Shown here: in pieces, positions 42,201-54,200 of the stretch
Layout: every line of letters begins with the position of its first letter
Numbering within the stretch: position 1 is the first letter of the stretch
Assembly: GCA_030268105.1 (NCBI GenBank)
Contig: BSDZ01000016.1
Coordinates: 3,045,501-3,109,500, forward strand
DNA length: 64,000 bases
Direction: 5' to 3'
DNA from: Volvox africanus
Taxonomy: Eukaryota; Chlorophyta; Chlorophyceae; Chlamydomonadales; Volvocaceae
Program-made: the position numbers and the translations under genes
Notes under the pieces: generated by a model
Seen by the model: only the letters and a program-made list of their open reading frames with translations
What the model was told of the DNA's origin: nothing
Database searches by the model: none

Positions 42201-45200
42201 GAGACACCCTGACCACGGCGGACACCCATTTCTTGGTGTTCCCGGCAAACCAACAACAACCCCAACCCACCCCAGGACATGGACTGCGATGGGAAGGATT
42301 ACAGCCCCCCCACTCGGGAACCCCAAGCAGAATAATGCTCAGAGGTAGCAGGAGAAATCAGCGGCAGGGAGCTACCTCAGGGCATCCTCTGTGCATAGCC
42401 ACGCACAATATGCGAGGGCTTCTGGCTTCTCATGGCAGTCGACTTCAAGCAGCGGTACGACAATGGGCTGAGCAGCGGCTGGATGTTGTGTGTCTGCAGG
42501 AAACCCACCATACTACACTCCAGCACCAATGCCTCTTTGAACGGGATCTTCGTTATGCCACCAATCAGATCCACACCCAAAACTGGAAGGTAGCAGCCTA
42601 CTCCTGGTCTAAATCGACGCACACAGCAAGAGTGCTCATCCTCATCAGACAGGGGCTAGCTTCAGCTTTGGCACCAAAACTGGCAACACCCCAGCCTACG
42701 GGTATAAGAGGCCGTTTCACCGACTGTATCCTCCACTAGGGGGGACACCGCTTGCACATCTGCAATATCTACCTGCCTCCTGGCACTACCTCAACAGCTG
42801 TGGAAACCCACCGGCAACTCCTTGAGAATGCCCTGGCTGCCACCACAACACAAGCCATGGAGGACAATAGGGACACCACTCTTATCTGGGCAGGAGATTT
42901 CAACTTTGTGGAGAACCCAGAGTGGGACTCGTCCGCAGGAAGAGATGGGCGGCAGGTGGATAGGCCTATCACTGAGATGTGACAGCGGGCAGGCCCAAAG
43001 ATGGTTGATACCCACCGATACCTCCACCCCAGGCACCATAACTTCACTCACCTGTACCACGCACCCAGCCCAAGCGGTTCACGCCTGGATCGCATCTACA
43101 TCAATGAAGCCATGCTGCCATATATTTGCCACACGGCCATCTCCTTCCACACAGCTTCAGACCACCATCTTGCCACGCTTCTTCTCCTATCTCGCAGAAA
43201 TGAGGTCAAGGGCCCGGGCATCAAGCGTATACGCATGGCCTTCACTGACCATGAAGATTTAGCTACCAGCATGGGGGAGTGGATCCGGAACCAATGCCAA
43301 GAGGCACCATCAGCTGAAGAGAACCCGGGCAACCTAATTGCTTGGTGGCCTGGTTTTAAACGCCGACTAACCATCCTAGCGCACCAGCTCAACAAGGTAG
43401 CGCAACAGTGCAGGCAGCAGCCAGGTGCACATACCCAGGAGGCCTACCTGGGGGCCCAACAGGCCCAACAAGCCCTAGATGCTATGCCGCACTCACCACA
43501 GCTCCTGCAGCAGCTAGTAGATGCCCAAGCAAGACTGGCTAGGGTGCATATTGAGGACAACGCCAGGGCAGCAAAGAAGACCCGGGTCCACTGGTTACAC
43601 GCAGGAGAGTGTCCTGGCCCAGCTCTGACAACCTTCCTGCAAAATCAAATCCAGGACCAGCAAACAGCCCCAGTGGCACTCCAGGCACACTCAGGCTGAC
43701 TGGTCACAAATCCAGCACAGCTACCACAGGTAGTAGCGGACTTTTGGGCAGGGGTATGCAGAGCCCCAGACTTCACCACTCCTGAAGATCGCCAGTCAGT
43801 GCTAACCCAGTTAGCAGCAGCCAACATCCGACTCCCTGAGGAAGCTGACGAAGTGGTTGGTCCCCGACCATTGCTGTGTCTGAGCTGGGTTTTGCACTGA
43901 AGAAGAGCCAGCCAGGCAAAGCACCCAGATGGTATGGCATCCCAATGGATCCGGAAGTTCTGGCCAGAGATTGGCCATACCATGGCAGCCCTCTTCACGG
44001 CTATCAGCAAAACAGGGCAGGTGCCAACAGGCTTTCTGGATGGTATGGTCAAGTCAACGCTAGATACTTTTGCCGAAGACTTAGGCCGCGCCGTCTTGGA
44101 CGCCGCCGCTTCCGGTTTGTAATTGTTTAATTGCTTTTGTTTAGATTGCTGCACTTGTTGTGTAAGTGTACGCTCTGAGTCGCAGGTAATCTCAGTGCAC
44201 CGGCATTGCTTGCCGCGGCGACTGAGACCGGCATTCGTCCGGACCAGTTGGCGACTCTCATTGCCCAAACTACGGAGATCAGGACTCAGCTGGGCAATTA
44301 CTTGCTGAGTTTGCTGAATCTTCTCAAGAGTACTGTCGGTAGGCTCACCGAATCGCTTTGTACTCTTGCCTTTGCGATAGAAGTCGGCTTCTATTACGCA
44401 AAACTAGGGTATCGTTTCGTGCTCCATGTCCGCGGAACACGACGATACGCCGCACACTAGCCTAGCTAGCCAACCCGATTTCGTTGTAGCTGCTAGAGCG
44501 CCGGATAGAGGTCTTGAGACTGTTGGCGCGCGAGCCACTCAAGAGCCCCTTTTCCTTCAGACCCCTGCTCACTTAATTGTGCCGCATTCAGCAGTTAACA
44601 CGAATATGGACAACACTGCTGGACCAAGGGTTCTGCCATTACCTCAAGCTCGAGGGCATGATGACATCCCTGAGGTGATGAGATTGTCGATTCCCGTTCG
44701 TAGGCTCAATATTTCGCTGACCGACAAGACACCAGGGCATAGCATAGCCGATGCAACTCGTGCGTACGTGCGTGACGCTAAAAAGTACCTCCAAGCTGTT
44801 CATGGTGGCGATAATGACGGTATCAGGTGTCTCTTCGTTGGTAACACCCTCGAGGGCGCAGCGAAGGACTGGTATCGCAATTGGACCAACGCCCGGGGCA
44901 GCTATACTTTTGACGAGTTGGTCGCCGCTTTGCTCGCACGATTCGCTACTGAGGTTCAAGCACGCGATGTGGAAGCTCGTAACGCTTTGGCAGCCGGTAG
45001 CTACCACATGCGTCGGGATGAAAATGTACCTGCGTACCAGTCACGCTTCGAAGCACTTGTGACTCCCATTGCTGACCTCACCGAATCTGAGCGTGTCTTT
45101 TGGTTTAGGCGAGGCCTAACGAAACTTTTGGCTAAATGGTGCGCCACTGACTTGGTTGGAGCGCAGATCAAGTCGTATGACGCGTTGGTCGCTTTTGCTA

Positions 45201-48200
45201 AGGGCGCGGAGATACGACTTCTTGCCGGCGAGGAAGAAGTCAAGTCTGCCCCTCGTGCAAATGCCGTGCAAGTGCAGGATCCGCTTGGGGAAGCTGTAGC
45301 TCTCGACCAGGACCTCGGCGCGACCCGCCCCACGCCTACTGCCGCGACGCGACGCAGCAACGGGCAACGCAAGGCGCGCGGGGGCGCTAGCTCGGGTGTC
45401 CGTGGTACAGGAGGAGCAGGTCCGAGCTCGGACCCAGCTAGGAACAGGAAGCGTGGTGGTGCGCCGTCGTCGGCAGCCGCACAGCGTTCCGACCCCAACG
45501 CGAAGCGTACTCGTACGGACGACACATTTATGCCAAAATGGAATTGCAATCGTTCCGAATTCGAGCGTCGAAAATTGGCCAACGTTTGTCTACGGTGTGC
45601 GGAGAGCCATTCTACGAAGGATTGCCCTCTAATGCCGCCGTTTGTACCTCAGCCGAAATAGGGGCTTGCCCGGGTTCCTGCGGAGGGGGCTCTACCTGGG
45701 TTTTCTGAACTAACGCGTGGTCGGTGGTCATCCTTACGGCCAGCCGTTAAGGCATTGTTGCCTTGTGTACTTGGACACATCGAGCGAGTCATTGCACGAC
45801 GCATCACGCTTGACGGACGCACGGGACTTCTCTGCTTCGATCCGTTGTGTAATTTGTTTACACCTCGCCGTCCCCTGTCGTCTATCGATCTGTCCAACCA
45901 CGTGGTTTTGTTCATCCCCTCGTCTCTGCGTGAGATGTCGGAACAGTTGGCCATATACAGGAGATGTAGGCGTCAATATCCAGGCACTGCCACATGTGTT
46001 TTACTCCCCGCTTTCTGTCGGCGCAAGGCAGAGGCATCGTTAAGGGGTATGCGGCATGTCCACCGGTTCGAGCCGGGCACCGTTTTGTTTAATGGTGTGG
46101 ATCGGGAGGGTACGCTGGCTCCGTGGCCACACCTATCCTACTCGGTTGACGTTTGGTACGAAGCTCCTGATGGGGGTGCCGTTGGTTACGGACCCGCCTT
46201 AAGTGCACTGACGTTGTCTGCTGGGCATTCACTCGTAGATAACCGTGTCCCTGTGGTTCAGATCGGTTTGAATGGCCGTACTCTGAAGGCACTTGTTGAC
46301 ACCGGTGCCAGCGACGACTTCATCTCTGTCGCAGAGGTGAATGCGCTGGGGTTGTCCCCAGAGTCGTCTGATTGTCCACAGGTTACCCTTGCTGACGGGG
46401 GTAAGCATCCCATCGTGGGCAGGATTACCCTTAGCCTATCGATAGGCCCTTTGCGTGTTGTGACCCGGCCGTACGTGCTGCAGGGCTTAGCAGAGACTGC
46501 ACCGTACATAATGGGGTCGTCGACATTACGACAGTACCGCGCGCGCATCGACATGGAGACCGCAACCCTGCAAATGTGCAAGGGTACTCTGTCGATTAAG
46601 GTACCTTTCCTGTCGTTCGAACATGTCACACCAAAGGAGGGCGAAACTGAGGCGGTGCCTATGGTTAATTTCGCTGTGACCGCAATGGCCGCGCGAATCG
46701 AACCAGAGCTAGTCGGGCGTAAGGAGGCCGTCCGTTTGTTACGGAAGGGTGCCCACGGACTGCTTTTAAGGCCGCGGGTGAGCTGTTGTGTCACCACCGC
46801 GCAGATTTCTGCGGATCCTGAGGTTGAGGCCCTACTGTCGCAGTATGAGGACGTCTTTAAAGATATCCCTGGCCTACCACCTATGCGTCCTGTTGATCAC
46901 ACAATCCCTCTCATGCCTGGAGCGCAGCCTACAGCCCGGCCAATGTACAGGTTGAGTCCATTGGAGCTGGATGAGGTAAAGCGCCAGGTGACGGATTTGC
47001 TCACAAAGGGTATGATACGCCCCAGCACATCCCCGTATTCTGCACCGATTTTGTTTGTCGGTAAGAAGGATGGGACCTTGCGCATGTGCATCGATTACCG
47101 GGGATTAAATGCGAATACGGTGAAAAATCGCTACCCTTTGCCACGCGTTGACGACCTGTTGGATAAGCTGAAGGGCTCGGCTTATTTTTCCTCAATTGAC
47201 TTACAACAGGGCTACAATCAGATTCGCATCGCTGCCTCTGATATCCCGAAAACCGCTTTTCGGACGCCCTTCGGTCACTTTGAGTATACGGTCCTATCAT
47301 TTGGTTTGACTAATGCCCCTGCGACGTTTCAGGCGGTTATGGACCGAATGTTTAGGCCGTTTATCGACAGGTTCGTTGTTTGCTACCTGGATGACATCTT
47401 GGTATATTCTAAAACGCGCGAGGAGCACTTGGAGCATCTTCGGCTCGTGCTCGACGTTATGAGGCGGGAGCAATTGTTTGCTAAACGCGCCAAATGCTTT
47501 TGGGCGCAGCCTCAGGTGGAATATTTGGGTCACATTGTGTCTGCCACCGGTGTGAAGATGGACCCGCGGAAGGTCGCCGTGGTTCACGATTGGCCCGCGC
47601 CTCAGAACCTCACGGAGCTGCGTAAGTTCCTTGGCTTAACCAATTATTTCCGGAAGTTCATTGAAAAATATTCCATCATTGCGGCCCTGCTTACTAACTT
47701 AACTCGCAAAGGCGTTTTCGTTTCACTCAAGTCGTGGACGTCGCAATGCCAGCGGGCATTCGAAGAGCTCAAACGGATCGTTGCCGAAGATGTCACCCTT
47801 GCATTCCCTGATTACTCGTTGCCATTTCGTGTTGAGGTAGTGTCTGATGCCTCAATATTTGGAAGCGGCGCTGTATTGTTACAGGAAGGGCAACCGATCG
47901 CCTTCACGAGTAAGAAATTTTCTGGTGCGGAGATTCGCTACACCACCGGGGAACAGGAGCTTCTGGCCGTGCTGCATGCTTTAAAGGAATGGCGCTGTTA
48001 CCTCGAGGGACGCCCGTTTACTTTAAAGACTGACCACAAGCCCCTAACGTTTTTGCAAAGCGTTCCGACGTTGAACCGCCGTCAAGCTAGGTGGATGGAA
48101 TATCTAGCTAGGTTCAACTGCACCTGGGAGTATATTTCTGGTAAATTGAATATTGCCGATGCTCTCAGTCGACATCCGTCGCTACACGCTGCAATTTTGG

Positions 48201-51200
48201 CAGCGCCCGTCGTGCGGCCGCGTAGCGAGGAGGTTCCGATCGCGACGGACCTCGCGGAGCGGTTGAAGGTTGCCTACAACGCAGACGCCTGGTTCGCGGA
48301 CCCGGCTAATGTAGAAAACCTTCGCAAGCAGAATGGCCTTTGGCTAAGGACGGAGGGTGCAGCTACGCAAATCGTCGTTCCGAACGACGACGCGCTATGC
48401 TACGACATCCTTGCGCGGTTCCACGAGGACCCGTTAGCAGGACACCCTGGTAGCAAGCGATTGATCGACTTGGTGCAACGTTCCTTTTGGTGGCCTCGTT
48501 TGGCTAAGGATGCGGCGAACTTCGTCCAGACATGCAGTCTGTGCCAGCGCAATAAGGCTTTGTCCGGTAAGGGCCATGGGTTGTTGCAACCGTTGCCTGT
48601 CCCGGATGCGCCTTGGGAAAGTGTTTCCATGGACTTCGTAGTCGCGCTGCCCAAAACTGAGGGGGGATACGATGCGGTGTTCGTAATGGTCGATCGTCTG
48701 ACTAAGATGGTTCACCTAGCACCATGCACATCATCCTGCACGGCTGAGCAAACCGCACGTTTGTTTTTCGATAATGTGGTTCGGTTACACGGGATTCCCA
48801 AAAATGTGATCTCGGACCGCGGTGGACAGTTCACGTCTAAGTTTTGGGAAGCGCTCTGCAAACTAGTTGGCATGCGCGTCAATCTGAGCACGGCGTATCA
48901 CCCGCAGACTGATGGTCAAACCGAACGCACAAACCGCACGTTGGGTGATATGTTGCGCAATTATGCTGGTCGCACACCACTTGTTTGGGATACATATTTG
49001 ACTGCGGCAGAATTCGCGCTTAACAACGCTGTTAACCGCTCTACAGGCAAAAGTCCGTTCTTTCTTAACTACGGGTTTCATCCCGCGCTACCCGTGTGGC
49101 GTGAGTTGGAAGTGAACGTGCCTGCTGCTAAACTTTTTGCCAAGTCTTTTATGTCCCGAATCACAGACGTGAAGTCGTGTTTGGACGCGGCGCAGCAACG
49201 AACGACAGAATACTACAACAAATCCAAGCAGGATGTGACGTTTTCGGAAGGGCAACTCGTGTTGCTAAGCACCAAGAACTTGCGTTCCTTGGCCGACGGA
49301 TCCCGAAAACTCTTACCCCGCTGGATTGGTCCGTATCCTGTCGTGCGCATGGTTGGGAATGTGGCTGTGGAGCTTGCATTGCCCACTGATATGACCATTC
49401 ACCCCACGTTTCATGTATCGCTTGTTCGTCCGTATCGTAGTACGGAACCCGTCCCTGAGCCTGCTAACGCCCCCGCAGCGATCGAACCAGTTCCCGAGAC
49501 CTGGATCGCTGGTAAACAGAAGTTTTACGATGTGGAGCGGGTGTTAGATTATCGCGCGCGTCGTGTGGGCCGACACCGACGTAAGCGAACAGTACACGAG
49601 TACTTGGTTAAGTGGACAGGGTATACCGACGAGCACAACTCATGGGAACCGGCACGCAACTTCTCACAGGACATGAAACCCCTGCTCGAAGAAGCCCGCA
49701 AACGTGCCACGCAAGCCCAATGACCCCTGCAGTCGATGCTGTATGATGCAGCGAGGACGCTGCATACGGGAGGGGGGATAATTGTTGTGCTACGGTTCAT
49801 TTCCCGCCGACGCGTAGGTCGACGCGATCCTACGAGGCGAAGTGCTTTTGTGATAAACGCATTGCATATGAATGAATCTGCATGATATAAATGTATTCGT
49901 GTACATTTATATATGCATTTGGCATGTTGTCATTATTCATCGCGACATCGCATCATGGCAAATCCGCCTAGCATGCATGAAAGCCCGAAGCATGGAAGTG
50001 CGCATTATGCTCGTGCTACGAAACAATAAGTAATATTATCTGATATAATATTACTTCATTACAGCACACGTTGAGAGCGCCGCACTCGTCGCGATGCATG
50101 CCCTGCAACCGGATATCGTTATCCGGACCCTTGCATCATGAGAATGCCGGAAAGGCTTATACGTTGTTATGCGTAGACATCGCCTAGACGCAGTAGGGTT
50201 GTCACATCTAGGATCGGCCTCCTAATGTGAATCGTACGGCATTGCGATGCTGCGAGTATAACAGATGCGAGGACGGCTAAGCTAAAAAAGACATTCGATA
50301 CCGGAGAACACTCGTGTGTTCTATATTACTATTTCTATACACTATTCTACTTAGCCCGAGCTAAGCCTGAACTTCGCTAATCACCGCCGCGTGATGATTG
50401 CTTGCTTCCGGCGCTGACGGCGATTTCGTCCATCGCATCATTCCGACCTGTAAGACCGTAAGTTATATCTCTCTTCGTCTTGAAGTCTTCCGCTGTCTCT
50501 GTTTGCTCTCGCTTGCCTTGCTGTACTTGCAAGTGCTCGCGCATCGGTGTCGATAGTCTCCAGACGTGCAGATACTCATGAGCAAACGCGAACGAGAGGT
50601 ACAACACTAAGCCTGAACTTGGCTTATCACCGCCGTGTGATGATTGCTTGCTTCTGGCACTGACGGCGATTTCGTCCATTGCATCGCTTCAGTCTGTAAG
50701 ATTGTAAGTTATATCTCTTCTTGTCTTGAAGTCTTCCGCTGTCTCTGTTTGCTCTCGCTTGCCTTGCTGTACTTGCAAGTGCTCCCACATCAGTGTCGAA
50801 AGCCTTCAGACGCGCAGATACTTATGAGCAAACACGAAGGAGAGGTACAACAAATTGGTATTGAGACAGGTTCGTTGCCTAACTGTCTCTTTGTGTCAAA
50901 TCGGAACTAGGTTCTTTCTATGGCGAGTTCCAGCAACGAACCACGAGGACCGCTAGATATGTTCGCCGAAGACCTAGGCCGCACCGTATTGGATGCCGCT
51001 GCTTCTGGTTTGTAATCGTTTAATTGCTTTTGCCTAGATTGCTGCACTTGTTGTGTAAGTGTACGCTCTGAGTCGCAGGTAATCTCAGTGCACCGGCATT
51101 GCTTGCCGCGGCGACTGAGGCCGGCTTTTGTCCGGACCAGTTGGCGACTCTCATCGCCCAAACTACGGAGATTAGGACTCAGCTGGGCAAGTACTTGCTG

Positions 51201-54200
51201 AGTTTACTGAATCTCCTCAAGAGTACTGTCGGTAGGCTCACCAAATTGTTTGTACTCTTGCCTTTGCGATAGAAGTCAACTTCTATTACGCAAACCTAGG
51301 GTATTGCTTCATGTCCCATGTCTACGGAACGCGACGATACGCCACTCACTAGCTTAGCTAGCCAACCCGAATTTGTTGTGGCTGCTAGAGCTCTGGATAG
51401 AGGTCTTGAGACTGTTGGCATGCGAGCCACTCAAGAGCCCCTTGTCCTTCAGACCCCTGCCCACTTAATTGTGCCGCATTCAGCAGTTAATACGAATATG
51501 GATAATACTGCTGGACCACGGGGTCTACCATTGCCTCAATCGCAAGGGCACGCTGCCGTTCCTGAGGTGATGAGATTGACAATTCCCGTTCCTAGGCTTA
51601 ATATCTCGCTGGGTGAAAAGACACCAGGCCCTAGCATAGCCGATGCAACTCGTGCGTACGTGCGTGACGCTAAAAAGTATCTCCAGGCTGTTCATGGTGG
51701 CGATAATGATGGTATCAGGTGTCTCTTCGTTGGTAACACCCTCGAGGGCTCAGCGAAGGACTGGTATCGCGAATGGACCACCGCCCGGATCGAATATACT
51801 TTTGACGAGTTGATTTCCGCTCTGCTCGCACGGTTCACTACTGAGGTGCAAGCACGTGATGTGGAGGCTCGCAAGGTTTTGGCAGCTGGTACCTATCACA
51901 TGCGTCGGGGTGAAAATGTACCTGCGTACCAGTCACGCTTCGAAGCACTAGTGACCCCCATTGCTCACCTCACCAAGAACGAGCGTGTCTTTTGGTTTAA
52001 GTGAGGCCTGACGAAACTTTTGGCTAAATGGTGCGCTACCGACTTGTCTGGGGTGCCGTTCAAGTCGTACGATGCCTTGGTCACATTTGCTAAGGGTACG
52101 GAGATACGACTCCTTGCCGGTGAGGAAGAAGTCAAGTCTGCCCTCGCGCAAATGCCGTGCAAGTGCAGGATCCGCTTGGGGAAGCTGTAGCTCTGGACCA
52201 GGAACTTGGAGCTGCCCGCCCCACGCCTACTGCCGTGACGTGACGCAGCAACCGACAACGCAAGGCATGCGGGGGCGCTAGCTCAGGTGTCCACGGGTCA
52301 GGAGGAGCAGGTCTGAGCTCGGACCCAGCTAAGAGCAGGAAGCGTGGTGGCGCGCCGTCATCGGCAGCCGCACAGTGCTCTGACCCCAATGCAAAGCGGA
52401 CCCTCGTGGATGACCCGTTGATGCCAAAATGGAATTGCAATCGTTTCAAGTTCGAGCGTCGGAAAGCGGCCAATGTTTGTCTACGGTGCGTGGAGAGCCA
52501 TCCTACCAAGGATTGCCCGTTACTGCCGCCGTTAGTACCTATGCCGAAATAGGGGTTTGCCCAGGTTCCTGCGGAGGGGGCACCGCCCAGGATTTCTGAA
52601 CTAACACGTGGTCGGTGGTCATCCTTACGGCCAGCCATGAAGGCATTGTTGCCTTGCGTACTTGGACACATCGAGGGAGTCATTGCGTGACGCATCACGC
52701 TTGACGGACGCACGGGACTTCTCTGCTTCGATCCGTTGTATAATCTGTTTACACCACGCCGTCCCCTGTCGTCTATCGATCTGTCAAACCACGTGGTTTT
52801 GTTCATCCCCTCGTCTCTGTGTGAGATGTCGGAACAGTTGGCCGTATACAGGAGTTGTAGGCGTCAATATCCAGGCACCGCCGCATGTGTATTACTCCCC
52901 GCTTTCTGTCGGCGCAAGGCAGAGGCATCATTAAGGGGTATGCGGTGTGTCTACCGGTTCGAGCCGGGCACCGTTTTGTTTAATGGTGTGGATCGGGAGG
53001 GTATGCTGGCTCTGTGGCCAGGGACATCCTACTCGGTTGACGTTTGGTACGAAGCTCCTGATGAGGGTGCCGTAGGTTACGGACCCGCCCTAAGTGCACT
53101 AACGTTATCTGCTGGGCAGTCGCTCGTAGATAACCGTGTCCCAGTGGTTCAGATCGGTTTGAATGGCCGTACTCTGAAGGCACTTGTTGACATCGGTGCC
53201 AGCGATGACTTCATCTCTGTCACAGAGGTGAATGCGCTGGGGTTGACCCCAGAGTCGTCTGATTGTCCACAGGCTACCCTTGCCGATGGGGGTAAGCATC
53301 CCATCGTGGGCAGGATTACCCTTAGCCTATCGTTAGGCCCTTTGCGTGTTGTGACCCGGCTGTACATGCTGCAGGGCTTAGCAGAGACTGCACCGTACAT
53401 AATGGGGTCTTTGACATTACGACAGTACCGCGCGCGCATCGACATGGAGTCCGCAACCCTGCATATGTGCAAGGGTACTCTGTTGATTAAGGTACCTTTC
53501 CTGTCGTTCGAACATGTCACACCAGAGGGGGGCAAAGCTGAGGCGGTGCCTATGGTTAATTTCACCGTGACCGCAATGGCCCCGCGAGTCGAACCAGAGC
53601 TAGTCGGGCGTAAGGAAGCTGTCCGTTTGTTACGGAAGGGTGCCCACGGACTGCTTTTGAGGCCACGGGTGGGCTGCAGTGCCACCACCGCGCAGATTTC
53701 TGTGGATCCTGAGGTTGAGGCCCTACTGTCGCAGTATGAGGACATCTTCAAAGATATCCCTGGGCTGCCACCTATGCGTCCTGTTGATCACGCAATCCCT
53801 CTCATGCCTGCAGCGCAGCCTGTGGCCCGGCCAATGTACAGGTTGAGTCCATTGGAGCTAGATGAGGTGAAGCGCCAGGTGACGGATTTGCTCACAAAGG
53901 GTATGATACGCCCCAGCACATCCCCGTATTCTGCGCCGATTTTGTTTGTCGGTAAGAAGGATGGGACCTTGCACATGTGCATTGATTATCGGGGGTTGAA
54001 TGCGAGCACAGTGAAGAATCGCTACCCTTTGCCACGCGTTGACGACCTGTTGGATAAGCTGAAGGGCTTGGCTTATTTTTCCTCGATTGACTTGCAACAG
54101 GGCTATAATCAGATCCGCATCGCTGCCTCTGATATCCCGAAAACCGCTTTTCGGACGCCCTTCAGTCACTTCGAGTATACGGTCTTATCGTTTGGGTTAA

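Larger units (their letters stand above)
44058..50606 (+). mobile_element. Ty3/gypsy chromovirus 1: internal region and 3' LTR, 5' LTR missing
   Basis: Homology to element 2 starts abruptly at about 44,058 (CGCTAGATA), about 95 bp into the internal region, directly joined to LINE RT sequence; the 5' LTR and primer-binding site are absent. Coding region intact. A purine tract (GGGAGGGGGGATAA) precedes the LTR at 49,783. Confidence 0.85.

Noticed and set aside
44123..44308. Independent small gene between LINE and gag
   Set aside because: It is the gypsy leader, present in both elements in the same relative position; treated as part of the element.
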